In this document: in pieces, positions 43,481 to 51,164 of the stretch
Numbering within the stretch: position 1 is the stretch's first letter
Layout of the letters: each line of letters starts with the position of its first letter
Assembly (NCBI RefSeq): GCF_029267015.1
Contig: NZ_JARIEA010000086.1
Coordinates: 1-64,000 of the forward strand
From: Sporosarcina ureae
GTDB lineage: Bacteria > Bacillota > Bacilli > Bacillales_A > Planococcaceae
Length of the DNA stretch: 64,000 bases
Direction of reading: 5' to 3'
Notes under the pieces: generated by a model
What the model saw: the letters and a program-made list of their open reading frames with translations, nothing else
What the model was told of the DNA's origin: nothing
Databases searched by the model: none
Program-made: the position numbers and the translations under genes

Positions 43481-44920
43481 TTAATCTGAAAGTAAACGAC
43501 GTATCATTTCCTGCCCCGCATCTTTCGGATAGGATCGATATAGATGACCTGATAAGCGAACGGGATCACCAAAGAAATACCGTTCGTATTGTGTTTGTCG
43601 TGTGCCGAACGAACTCATCGTCAAATCCCAAGCTAGACGAAACAGTTGTACACGTTCTACCGCAGTTTTTGTAGCTCCTTGAAGATACTTTTCGAGATCA
43701 GGCTGAATAGCCGAATGGAAATCCTTATCGGTAGGTAACGCAATCATCCCACTTGCTCCGATTAGCTGAATGATCTCACTGAAACGCGGATAGACTTTCG
43801 GGAAAATATTGCTTGCTACTTGAAGCGCTATTGCACTTGGACACATATATCCCCATTGATCGAGTGTTGCATCGGCTTCCGATTTATCTCGCAATGCTTT
43901 CATCGTTTCGAGCCCAATAATTATTTCAGATAGCTTTTCTTGAATGTGGAGATATTCTGCTATATTAATGGTTTGGACGAGCTGCTCTGCCAAATTCAGC
44001 ATGAACTCCGTTTTGACGATCTGTCTCGTAATGACTTGATGCGTGGCAAACGGATGGAATGAACTCTTTGAAAAGAATTCTGAAGCTACTTCGGCGTTGT
44101 GATGAAAGAAAACACGCTCCCATGGGACCAGAACATTATCGAAAATGACTACAGAATCCATCTCTTCAAAACGCGAACTTAGTGGGTAATTAAATGTAGA
44201 ATCCCCACCGACAAATGATTCCCTGCAAAGAAAACGCAAACCTTTTGTACCGGAAGGAATGGAAAAGGCGAAAGCTTCATCAGGATCTCCAAGAAAAGAA
44301 GGTGTGCTGAATACCAGTACTTCATCCGTCACGCCACCCTGTGTTGCAAGTAGCTTAGCTCCTTTAATGATGAGTCCTTCAGACGTCTTATCAATAATCC
44401 TTGCTGAGATGGGTTCATCTGACATATTAAAAGCACTCTGAGATCGATTGACCTGTGGTGTAATGAAGGTGTGAGTAAAAGATAGGTCCTCTTCTCGCGC
44501 TCGTTCATACAGCGCTTGAATATGTTCTGGAAAGCAGTTTTCCTTGCCGAGCAAGTGAAGGGAAGATGAGGCAAAGCTCATGATTACCGTATTGAGGTAA
44601 TCGGGACTTCTACCAAGCAAGCCGCAAGAAAGTCTTGCCCATTCTTCTGTCATGATTCTGCGATTTTGCAAATCGGTTTTGGTTTTAGGTTGTAAGTAAG
44701 AAATTCCAATTCGCTCATTTGTGACTGGCGAATCATATGTCATAAAAGATCTACGTGAAGGAGACAGTTGTAAATCATATAAAGAAGCCTTAGTTTCTAT
44801 AAGCCCTTTAAAAGCCGGATGTTCAGAGATAGGTCCTTGCAATTGTTGCCCATCGATCCAAATTTCCGCGTTCTGGGCATTCATTCTACGTACATACTCA
44901 TTACCATTTATAGCACCCAT
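43481..44920 (-). CDS. HpaB-family flavin-dependent monooxygenase (4-hydroxyphenylacetate 3-hydroxylase type)
   Basis: The 479-aa protein is the FADH2-using oxygenase of a two-component aromatic hydroxylase. It shows MGAINGNEYVRRMNAQNAEI at the start, SCGLLGRSPDYLNTVIMSFA near residue 105, VLVPWERVFFHHNAE near 215 and RLAWDLTMSSFGTRQTQYER with FFGDP near the end. GGAGG precedes the ATG by 6 nt. The reductase partner (HpaC) is not in this window. The substrate cannot be told from sequence; 4-hydroxyphenylacetate or another phenol is the family expectation. It probably shares a transcript with nos. Confidence 0.88.
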   Translation of the reverse strand: MGAINGNEYVRRMNAQNAEIWIDGQQLQGPISEHPAFKGLIETKASLYDLQLSPSRRSFMTYDSPVTNERIGISYLQPKTKTDLQNRRIMTEEWARLSCGLLGRSPDYLNTVIMSFASSSLHLLGKENCFPEHIQALYERAREEDLSFTHTFITPQVNRSQSAFNMSDEPISARIIDKTSEGLIIKGAKLLATQGGVTDEVLVFSTPSFLGDPDEAFAFSIPSGTKGLRFLCRESFVGGDSTFNYPLSSRFEEMDSVVIFDNVLVPWERVFFHHNAEVASEFFSKSSFHPFATHQVITRQIVKTEFMLNLAEQLVQTINIAEYLHIQEKLSEIIIGLETMKALRDKSEADATLDQWGYMCPSAIALQVASNIFPKVYPRFSEIIQLIGASGMIALPTDKDFHSAIQPDLEKYLQGATKTAVERVQLFRLAWDLTMSSFGTRQTQYERYFFGDPVRLSGHLYRSYPKDAGQEMIRRLLSD

Positions 44921-44994
44921 ACCATGCCTCCTGAATTTTCTAGTTGATATAGTATATTATGACGTCCTTACGAATGATCAAAATAGTTTTCGTT

Positions 44995-45024
44995 TTGAAC
45001 AATTGACAATAGTTTTGATACAAT
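44995..45024 (+). promoter_or_regulatory. sigma-A promoter of the gene at 45075
   Basis: TTGAAC (44995-45000), 18-nt spacer, TACAAT (45019-45024). An overlapping TTGACA at 45003 is too close to this -10. Confidence 0.6.
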
Positions 45025-45074
45025 ACAGAAAGAGTACATAGGGAATTTATCTGGATCAGGGAGAGGTGTATATA

Positions 45075-45665
45075 ATGAATGAAGAATTGGTAATGAAGTA
45101 TATCGTAGCGTGTACAAATCTATACGGAATTGTGCCTATTGAAAAAGTTATTGAAATCTACAATGATCAAAATGAAGAAAGTATTTCATTGGATGAAGTG
45201 GAAGGTATTTTGCAATCTACGCAAATAAAACAAAAACTTGAAGAGAGTTTCGTCTATATTCATTCAAACGAATTTGTAGCTGAAGCGACAAGCGAAGAAG
45301 ATGAAAAGGAAAACTTAAAACGAAGTGCAGCTGAAAAGCCATATTATGTACCAGGAAAAGAAGAACTGCTATGTTACATCGACGAAGAGTATTTTCAAGA
45401 AACACCGGAGCAGTTACTAGTAAAGAATATGTTGAAAGAAGACTTCGGTGATCAATTGGATGTCGAAGAAGAAGTTTCTGAACTAGTATATAATCTGCAA
45501 GTAAGTGGCGGCGATTTCATGATGGAACTATCCTTATTTATAGCTGGTCTAGAACTGCCTATCAAAAAGTCTGAGCGTTATATTCCTGCGATTGTCGAAG
45601 TAGCTGACACCACTAGATTATGGGAAAATCGTGGGCATACCATGAAAGAATTACAGCAACTCTAA
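45075..45665 (+). CDS. uncharacterised acidic protein
   Basis: I do not recognise the family. The 196-aa product begins MNEELVMKYIVACTNLYGIV and has an N-terminal region that looks like a small helical winged-helix-like domain (residues 1-45, with IEKVIEIYNDQNEESISLDE), then a charged linker (EEDEKENLKRSAAEK, about 73-87) and a second helical part. There are no membrane segments, signal peptide or cysteine motif. GAGAGGTG precedes the ATG at 45075. Similar proteins may exist in related Planococcaceae; a function is not inferred. Confidence 0.75.
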   Translation: MNEELVMKYIVACTNLYGIVPIEKVIEIYNDQNEESISLDEVEGILQSTQIKQKLEESFVYIHSNEFVAEATSEEDEKENLKRSAAEKPYYVPGKEELLCYIDEEYFQETPEQLLVKNMLKEDFGDQLDVEEEVSELVYNLQVSGGDFMMELSLFIAGLELPIKKSERYIPAIVEVADTTRLWENRGHTMKELQQL

Positions 45666-45743
45666 TTAGTTCGTTTAATTAGACAATGCTCAACCTAGCA
45701 AGATAGAATAAAGATACATTAAACATTTTGGAGGATATGACCC

Positions 45744-46046
45744 ATGACTTTAAAAGAATTGACTGCAAAAGAAGTACAAGAGCAATTGGAAAGCGGTAAA
45801 AAACTGAATATCATCGATGTGCGCGAAGATGACGAAGTAGCAGAAGGCATGATTCCAGGCGCAGAACACATCGCCCTCGGTAATCTACCTGTAGAGATGC
45901 ACGACTTGAATGCAGAAACACCCTACATCCTCGTATGCCGTTCAGGTGGCAGAAGTGGCCGAGCTCAAGAGCTTATGGCTGACGAAGGTTTTGACGTAAC
46001 GAACATGGTAGGCGGCATGCTTGCATGGGAAGGCGAAACAAAGTAA
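45744..46046 (+). CDS. rhodanese-like domain protein
   Basis: Single-domain sulfurtransferase, 100 aa. The active-site loop is CRSGGRS with Cys65, preceded by IIDVREDDEVAEGMIPGAEH (CH2A-type motif) and ending MVGGMLAWEG. It may move persulfide sulfur for cofactor or tRNA thiolation. TTGGAGG precedes the ATG. It is monocistronic, closed by a terminator. Confidence 0.92.
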   Translation: MTLKELTAKEVQEQLESGKKLNIIDVREDDEVAEGMIPGAEHIALGNLPVEMHDLNAETPYILVCRSGGRSGRAQELMADEGFDVTNMVGGMLAWEGETK

Positions 46047-46060
46047 TAAGCTAAACCAAA

Positions 46061-46101
46061 GCTGTAGTAAGAAGTGAAAACTTCTTACTACAGCTTTTTT
46101 T
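46061..46101 (+). terminator. terminator after the rhodanese gene
   Basis: GCTGTAGTAAGAAGT (46061-46075) pairs perfectly with ACTTCTTACTACAGC (46080-46094), followed by seven Ts. The 15-bp stem makes it one of the strongest in the window. Confidence 0.95.
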
Positions 46102-46228
46102 ATTAAAAGGGATAGAAGTTGGAACGCAGTGTAACGATGCATCCCGTCCTCTAATTCATTAATCCGCTACCGTGTAGACATAACCTCAAAAGTCCAAGCG
46201 TATAGTGAAAGAAAAAGGCGGTGTCTGT

Positions 46229-46942
46229 ATGAAAAAGTGGCTTGTAGCAGGGTTGCTCATAATTTTCTCATTAGGTGGAGTGTTATACGGTGTCAAAGCA
46301 TCTGATCGTGGCTTCTTTCTGCCCTCAGAGCTTGGTGGGGTAAGTATCCTCATTGACCCTGGACATGGTGGGGAAGACGGAGGTGCTTCGGCAGGCGAAC
46401 TCATTGAAAAAGATATTACGTTAAACATCTCCCATGAAGTAAGTAAACTCTTAAAGAAAAAAGGTGCAACTGTAGAAATGACTAGGGAGAAAAGTGGCGA
46501 TGCAGTAGCAGAACATGCGCCATCGGAAAAGTTTACTTCGTTGAGAAGCAGAAAGTTCGCAGACTTGAAACTGCGTGAAAGCATGGCGGTCGATTCGAAG
46601 CCCGATATGTTCATCAGCGTTCACGTTAACGCGATCCCAGAAGAACGCTGGAGAGGGGCGCAAGTATTCTATCATCCAGGTGGCCATCCTGAAGGTAAGC
46701 AACTGGCGACATCCATCCAAAACGAATTGCGCGATCAATTGAAAAATACCGAGCGGGAAGCTATGAAAATCACGGGAGTCTACCTATTAAAAAAAGTACC
46801 AGTGCCGGCTGTGTTGGTTGAAACAGGTTTCCTGTCCAATCCAGAGGAAAGGAAATTATTGTCGAGTAAATCTTACCAGAAAAAAGTGGCGGCTGCGATT
46901 GTAGATGGAATCGTGAAATATCAACTTGCTGATGAACAGTGA
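46229..46942 (+). CDS. cwlD: N-acetylmuramoyl-L-alanine amidase, germination type
   Basis: CwlD is needed to make muramic-delta-lactam in the spore cortex, which germination enzymes recognise. At 237 aa it has an N-terminal signal/anchor (KKWLVAGLLIIFSLGGVLYG), then the amidase_3 zinc motifs IDPGHGGEDGGA, the Glu in LIEKDITLN and ISVHVNA. The ATG at 46229 gives the B. subtilis length; an in-frame GTG at 46205 is possible but less likely. salA follows, the Bacillus order. Confidence 0.93.
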   Translation: MKKWLVAGLLIIFSLGGVLYGVKASDRGFFLPSELGGVSILIDPGHGGEDGGASAGELIEKDITLNISHEVSKLLKKKGATVEMTREKSGDAVAEHAPSEKFTSLRSRKFADLKLRESMAVDSKPDMFISVHVNAIPEERWRGAQVFYHPGGHPEGKQLATSIQNELRDQLKNTEREAMKITGVYLLKKVPVPAVLVETGFLSNPEERKLLSSKSYQKKVAAAIVDGIVKYQLADEQ

Positions 46943-47018
46943 AGCATATGACGTTTGAGTGAATAGTGAATATGATATACTGAAAAGGAGTGAATGAATT
47001 CAGTTAGGAGTGTCGAAT

Positions 47019-48077
47019 GTGATTAATGAACAACAAGTTCGTGAACTGATTGGCGCATTGAAAGATCCGTTTTTACATAAAACATTGGCAGAAACAAATG
47101 GGATTGTGGATGTAACCATAAAACCAGAGAAAGAACACGTCAGTGTTAAAGTCGCGATTGCGAAAGTGAATACCGGAGAGCAATTGACGCTACAATCAAA
47201 AGTGGTTGAAGTATTGAAAGAAGCAGGAGCTGACTCGGTAGGTATTCGTTTTGAAGAATTGCCTAAAGAAGTATTGGAGCAATTCCGTGGTACGGTGACG
47301 GAAGCGGAAACGCAGGATATCTTATCACCTTTATCTAACATTGAGTTTATTTCGATTGCATCTGGTAAAGGCGGCGTCGGAAAATCTACGGTCTCTGTGA
47401 ACTTGGCAGTGGCTTTAGCAAGACGCGGCAAAAAGGTCGGATTGATCGATGCAGATATTTATGGCTTTAGTGTACCAGATATGATGGGTATTACGGCTAT
47501 GCCTGAAGTACGTGAAGATCGCATCATGCCGGTAGAACGTTTTGGCGTAAAAGTCATTTCAATGGGCTTCTTTGTTGAAGACAATGCACCCGTTGTTTGG
47601 CGTGGACCTATGCTTGGAAAAGTGTTGGATCAATTCTTCCGTGATGTGGAATGGGGCGAGCTGGATTACTTATTGCTCGACTTGCCACCAGGAACAGGTG
47701 ACGTAGCACTTGATATTCACCAAATGATTCCAGCTTCTAAAGAAATCGTCGTTACGACTCCACACCCAACTGCAGCATTTGTAGCAGCGCGTGCAGGAGC
47801 GATGGCGTTACAAACTGAACACGAGCTGCTTGGTGTAGTTGAAAACATGTCTTGGTTCGCATCTAAAGCAACAGGAGAGAAAGAGTATGTCTTCGGTCAA
47901 GGTGGAGGTGTCCGTCTTTCTGAGGAGCTTCGTACGGAACTATTAGGACAAATCCCTCTTGGTCAGCCTGACTGGAACGAAACGGAATTCGCACCTTCAG
48001 TTTATGCAGAAGATCATCCGATTGGAAAGATCTACTTAGAAGTTGCTGATACAGTAATCAAAAAAACTAAAAAGTAA
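47019..48077 (+). CDS. salA: Mrp/ApbC family Fe-S carrier ATPase, SalA
   Basis: P-loop ATPase related to Fe-S cluster carriers; in B. subtilis SalA affects expression of scoC and exoproteases. The 352-aa protein has an N-terminal MIP18-like domain (residues 1-95) and the deviant Walker A SGKGGVGKSTVSVNLA, with DLPPGTGDVALDIHQ further on. I start it at the GTG at 47019, 8 nt after TTAGGAG; a GTG at 47010 overlaps that site. The typical C-terminal CxxC of Mrp is absent here. Confidence 0.92.
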   Translation: MINEQQVRELIGALKDPFLHKTLAETNGIVDVTIKPEKEHVSVKVAIAKVNTGEQLTLQSKVVEVLKEAGADSVGIRFEELPKEVLEQFRGTVTEAETQDILSPLSNIEFISIASGKGGVGKSTVSVNLAVALARRGKKVGLIDADIYGFSVPDMMGITAMPEVREDRIMPVERFGVKVISMGFFVEDNAPVVWRGPMLGKVLDQFFRDVEWGELDYLLLDLPPGTGDVALDIHQMIPASKEIVVTTPHPTAAFVAARAGAMALQTEHELLGVVENMSWFASKATGEKEYVFGQGGGVRLSEELRTELLGQIPLGQPDWNETEFAPSVYAEDHPIGKIYLEVADTVIKKTKK

Positions 48078-48083
48078 TAAATG

Positions 48084-48126
48084 ACAGACGAAAAAGGTTA
48101 TTTTCCTTCTTCGTCTGTTTTTTTAT
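48084..48126 (+). terminator. terminator after salA, overlapping the end of gerD
   Basis: ACAGACGAA (48084-48092) pairs with TTCGTCTGT (48110-48118), followed by nine Ts. Its 3' arm and loop encode the last residues of the convergent gerD. Confidence 0.9.
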
Positions 48127-48685
48127 CTTTCCCCGTATCTTTTCCACTGTCCTCAGCAGCCCCTTTACCTGCTTTCATAATTAGTTCTTGCCACTTTGCT
48201 TGCATAAGCGGGCTATTAATTGTATCTTCCACAGCCTTCTCCATTTCTTTCTTAAGTGTCGCTGAATTAACGATCTTCTCCATCTGTTTCATCATGTCTG
48301 GCTGTCCGAAAAACTTCTCCATTTCTTTTTGGAATGAAGCATCTGCCATCAAATCTTTCATAATATCGGCTTGTTGCTTTTTCATGCTTTTAGCCACGGT
48401 TTCAGTAAACTTAGGATCTTCAAAAGCTGTCGTCCAAAAACGCTCTCCCTCTTTAGAAAGTAAGACATTCTCAATACTTTGCTTCACTTCTGGTTGTTCG
48501 AGTACGAGTAACTCCCTGAACTCAGGATCGGTCATTATTTTCCGGAGTGCTTTTTTTCCATCTTCCGTCTGGATTGCATCTGTCATCATCTTCTTCATCT
48601 CGTCATAGCTTGGTGACGCCTGACTTCCTCCGCTGCAACCCGCAAGGAATAGAAGGAATAGAAAAATGCCTGCAAATTTTTTCAT
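48098..48685 (-). CDS. gerD: spore germination lipoprotein GerD
   Basis: GerD clusters germinant receptors in the spore inner membrane. The 195-aa protein is predicted as a lipoprotein with lipobox LFLAGC (Cys17), followed by a helical Met- and Lys-rich region (residues about 30-175) and a charged tail. The start is the ATG with first base 48685, after GAGTGG. On this strand TGCATA at 48745-48740 with CAATAAA downstream loosely resembles a sigma-G promoter; that is an inference. It is convergent with salA and divergent from kbaA, as I recall from B. subtilis. Confidence 0.9.
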   Translation of the reverse strand: MKKFAGIFLFLLFLAGCSGGSQASPSYDEMKKMMTDAIQTEDGKKALRKIMTDPEFRELLVLEQPEVKQSIENVLLSKEGERFWTTAFEDPKFTETVAKSMKKQQADIMKDLMADASFQKEMEKFFGQPDMMKQMEKIVNSATLKKEMEKAVEDTINSPLMQAKWQELIMKAGKGAAEDSGKDTGKDKKTDEEGK

Positions 48686-48823
48686 TCCACTCAACCTTCC
48701 ACTTGTATTTTCATTTATTGTTCACAATATAAGAAGGAATATGCATGATTCGTTCAATGAAATAGATTTTTTTGTCGATCGTTGATACACTAGGATGGAC
48801 ATGATAAAAAGGGGAACAGTACT

Positions 48824-49504
48824 GTGACAATACGAAATTGGGTTAAATTTTTCTTGCGCGCAATGGCAATTGGTGGAGCAATTACAGCGGTTGTTGGTCT
48901 AATAGTACGTTGGGACTTTTTCTATGGATATTTACAAGCAGGCGAGATATGGCAATTTCTTGGTGCTTTTTTATGGATGATCTTTTTAGGCTTTACGATG
49001 AGTGTAGTTGCGCAGATGGGCTTCTTCGCCTATTTGACCGTTCATCAGTTTGGCGTCAATATGTTCCGTACGTTAACTTTGTGGAACTGGGTGCAAATGC
49101 TGATTATAGTCGTTGTGCTGTTTGATTTAGTGTTTTTCCGTTTCCAATTAACGAAAGCAGATACAAGTCGGACGGTTCTGTACATTTTCTTACTTATTAC
49201 TTTGATTGGTGTATCAGTAGTGACAGCGTACTTTAAAGCGCAATGGACGAAAAAACATGCGTTGATTTCCGCGTTATTTTTCATGATTGTCATTACGACG
49301 CTTGAATGGTTGCCAGCGCTTATGGTTACTTCCGGTAATAAAGATGAATGGGTAACCATTCTTTTATTCCCACTGCTCGCAGTAAATGCATATCAATTAT
49401 TAATATTGCCCAAATACAACAGACAATCCGATATTGATAAAGAGAAGTTGGACAAACGCAGAAATGAAAGAAAAAAGACAAAGAAAAAACCAGTTAAATC
49501 CTAA
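48824..49504 (+). CDS. kbaA: KinB-signalling activation membrane protein
   Basis: KbaA is needed for the KinB input into the sporulation phosphorelay. The 226-aa protein has about six membrane segments (near residues 14-32, 44-66, 85-105, 115-135, 145-165, 173-190) and a basic C-terminal tail rich in Lys and Arg. Position between gerD and pdaB supports the call. The start is a GTG, preceded by AAAAGGGGAA. Confidence 0.85.
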   Translation: MTIRNWVKFFLRAMAIGGAITAVVGLIVRWDFFYGYLQAGEIWQFLGAFLWMIFLGFTMSVVAQMGFFAYLTVHQFGVNMFRTLTLWNWVQMLIIVVVLFDLVFFRFQLTKADTSRTVLYIFLLITLIGVSVVTAYFKAQWTKKHALISALFFMIVITTLEWLPALMVTSGNKDEWVTILLFPLLAVNAYQLLILPKYNRQSDIDKEKLDKRRNERKKTKKKPVKS

Positions 49505-49505
49505 A

Positions 49506-49541
49506 AAACTGACAGGAGACTTTTCTCCTGTCAGTTTTTAT
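49506..49541. terminator. bidirectional terminator between kbaA and the pdaB-like gene
   Basis: AACTGACAGGAGA pairs with TCTCCTGTCAGTT around a 4-nt loop, with A and T runs on the two sides. It serves both convergent genes. Confidence 0.9.
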
Positions 49542-50203
49542 TGTGGGATTTTTTTCGTTTTAACAGTGGATCGAAATAAGAGATCCTCTACGGATTGAAA
49601 AGTACGACTAGCCATTAAACGCTGAATATCAGCAGAGGCCACTTGCTCATGACGGTCATATGAAACGGTAATGATTTCACCTTGAGAAGCTTTTGGTAAT
49701 GTACCACCAGACCATTGTACAGTAGATCCGAGTGCATTGATTTCTGCTTTGCTCAACTGCTGCAATAGAGCTAAAGGGAATTCCTCATCTGTCGTACGAA
49801 ACCAAAGTGGACGTGTGTTGAACAGTTCTTCAAATGTTTGCAGTTGCTTACTCAAAAGATTTGGATCGCTTTCATAGTGCTGACCTTCGGTACCGAGTAA
49901 AGCGATAGGTAACGAGCGCTGGTTAATTTGTTCAGTAAGGTGGGGAAAGCGTGAAGCCCAGTCACTATCGATAAAAAGAAGGGGATACGGTTGCGATAAA
50001 TGTTTAAGAAGCTCCTCTACTTCTTTTTCACCGAAAGAAATATTAATCGTCAACGCAGAACCTTGTGTACCTTTTACTATCACTGCCGGTTGTTCTGTTA
50101 ATCGGAAAACCGTCTTCAGAGTAGAAGTAGGCTTGGCCAATTGAGGGATAAACGCTAAGAACACTGCAATCAAAACGAAAGAGAAGAGAAGTTTTTTTAT
50201 CAT
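49538..50203 (-). CDS. PdaB-like polysaccharide deacetylase homologue, degenerate
   Basis: The position after kbaA is that of pdaB, a spore protein of the NodB-deacetylase fold. The 221-aa product has a signal or anchor segment (residues 4-22) and an alignable core with LTINISFGEKEVEELLKHL followed by LLFIDSDWASRFPHLTEQIN, mirroring the PdaB pattern of beta strand, helix and AERHP motif. Deacetylase motifs are missing: no TFDD-type metal aspartates, no HxxxH, and the RPP loop is replaced by RTTDEE. It is probably catalytically inactive. Confidence 0.6.
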   Translation of the reverse strand: MIKKLLFSFVLIAVFLAFIPQLAKPTSTLKTVFRLTEQPAVIVKGTQGSALTINISFGEKEVEELLKHLSQPYPLLFIDSDWASRFPHLTEQINQRSLPIALLGTEGQHYESDPNLLSKQLQTFEELFNTRPLWFRTTDEEFPLALLQQLSKAEINALGSTVQWSGGTLPKASQGEIITVSYDRHEQVASADIQRLMASRTFQSVEDLLFRSTVKTKKIPQ

Positions 50204-50375
50204 GCCAATCTCCTTAATTATGTGAAGTCTAAACTATTGTATGAAAACCTCTTGACGTCTATGACTAAGCCTATTATAATTAAAAATGCTTGAGGGATTA
50301 AAAGTACTTGTTGCAAACAGTTAGCAAGCATGCTATAATGATTTTTGTCGTCAAACATAATATGTTTATTATTAT

Positions 50376-50450
50376 TCCGCAGTAGCTCAGTGGTAGAGCA
50401 ATCGGCTGTTAACCGATCGGTCGTAAGTTCGAGTCTTACCTGCGGAGCCA
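50376..50450 (+). tRNA. tRNA-Asn (GTT)
   Basis: Cloverleaf with acceptor TCCGCAG / CTGCGGA, D-arm, anticodon loop CTGTTAA, T-arm GTTCGAG and an encoded CCA. It starts the five-gene tRNA array. Confidence 0.97.
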
Positions 50451-50459
50451 TTTTTTTAT

Positions 50460-50535
50460 GCTTCCATAGCTCAGCAGGTAGAGTGCTTCCATGGTAAGGA
50501 AGAAGTCGCCGGTTCGAGTCCGGCTGGAAGCTCCA
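50460..50535 (+). tRNA. tRNA-Thr (GGT)
   Basis: Acceptor GCTTCCA / TGGAAGC, anticodon stem CTTCC / GGAAG with loop ATGGTAA, T-arm GGTTCGAGTCC, encoded CCA. Confidence 0.96.
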
Positions 50536-50548
50536 TGAACACTTTCAT

Positions 50549-50623
50549 GGCCCCTTGGTCAAGCGGTTAAGACACCGCCCTTTCACGGCGGTATCACGGG
50601 TTCGAATCCCGTAGGGGTCACCA
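50549..50623 (+). tRNA. tRNA-Glu (TTC)
   Basis: Anticodon stem CCGCC / GGCGG with loop CTTTCAC, T-arm GGGTTCGAATCCC, encoded CCA. Close to the B. subtilis gene from memory. Confidence 0.96.
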
Positions 50624-50799
50624 ATTAACTTTTATAGTAAAGTAGCAATGCGAAGCTTATCGTATAATCCTGTTAAAATTGGGAGAAGCGAGTAGTGCAA
50701 GGAAGCAAGTGAGAGAAGGAAGGAGCGTACTCAGGTACGTGACTGACTAAGCGAGTGAAGCCTGACGCAGCAATGCGAAGCTTATCGCAATTTTAACAA
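50624..50799. repeat. repeat-bearing spacer element inside the tRNA array
   Basis: The 19-nt sequence AGCAATGCGAAGCTTATCG occurs at 50644-50662 and again at 50769-50787. GTTAAAATTG (50672-50681) is inverted as CAATTTTAAC (50788-50797). Between them are CGTAC-TCAG-GTACG (50726-50739) and GC-rich, purine-rich runs unlike the AT-rich gaps of the rest of the array. No open reading frame is supported. It looks like a small interspersed repeat element. Confidence 0.7.
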
Positions 50800-50884
50800 G
50801 GTGGGGTAGCGAAGTGGCTAAACGCGGCGGACTGTAAATCCGCTCCCTCCGGGTTCGGCGGTTCGAATCCGTCCCCCACCACCA
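50800..50884 (+). tRNA. tRNA-Tyr (GTA)
   Basis: Class II tRNA with long variable arm. Acceptor GGTGGGG / CCCCACC, anticodon loop CTGTAAA, T-arm GGTTCGAATCC, encoded CCA. Its first base follows directly on the repeat element. Confidence 0.96.
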
Positions 50885-50917
50885 TTTTTTTAAAACAAAA
50901 TATAACCATCTATACGT

Positions 50918-50992
50918 TGGGGTATAGCCAAGCGGTAAGGCAACGGACTTTGACTCCGTCACTCGTTGGTTCGAATCCAGCTACCCCAGCCA
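50918..50992 (+). tRNA. tRNA-Gln (TTG)
   Basis: Acceptor TGGGGTA / TACCCCA, anticodon loop TTTGACT, T-arm GGTTCGAATCC, encoded CCA. Last tRNA of the array. Confidence 0.96.
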
Positions 50993-51164
50993 TTTACCTA
51001 ACATACGTACAATTTCATAATACATATGTCGAATCCTTGTTATTAATAAAATAATAAAGGGTTTTTTTGTGTAGAAAAATAGTAGTTCATATAGAACAAT
51101 TCAAATAATCATGTATAATAATCTATAACACGTATAGGTAGTTTCTCTTGTTTTTACCATTAAT

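Noticed and set aside
50747..50962. 71-codon minus-strand open frame over tRNA-Tyr and tRNA-Gln
   Set aside because: It lies across two tRNA genes and the repeat element; the predicted peptide is a translation of tRNA sequence.
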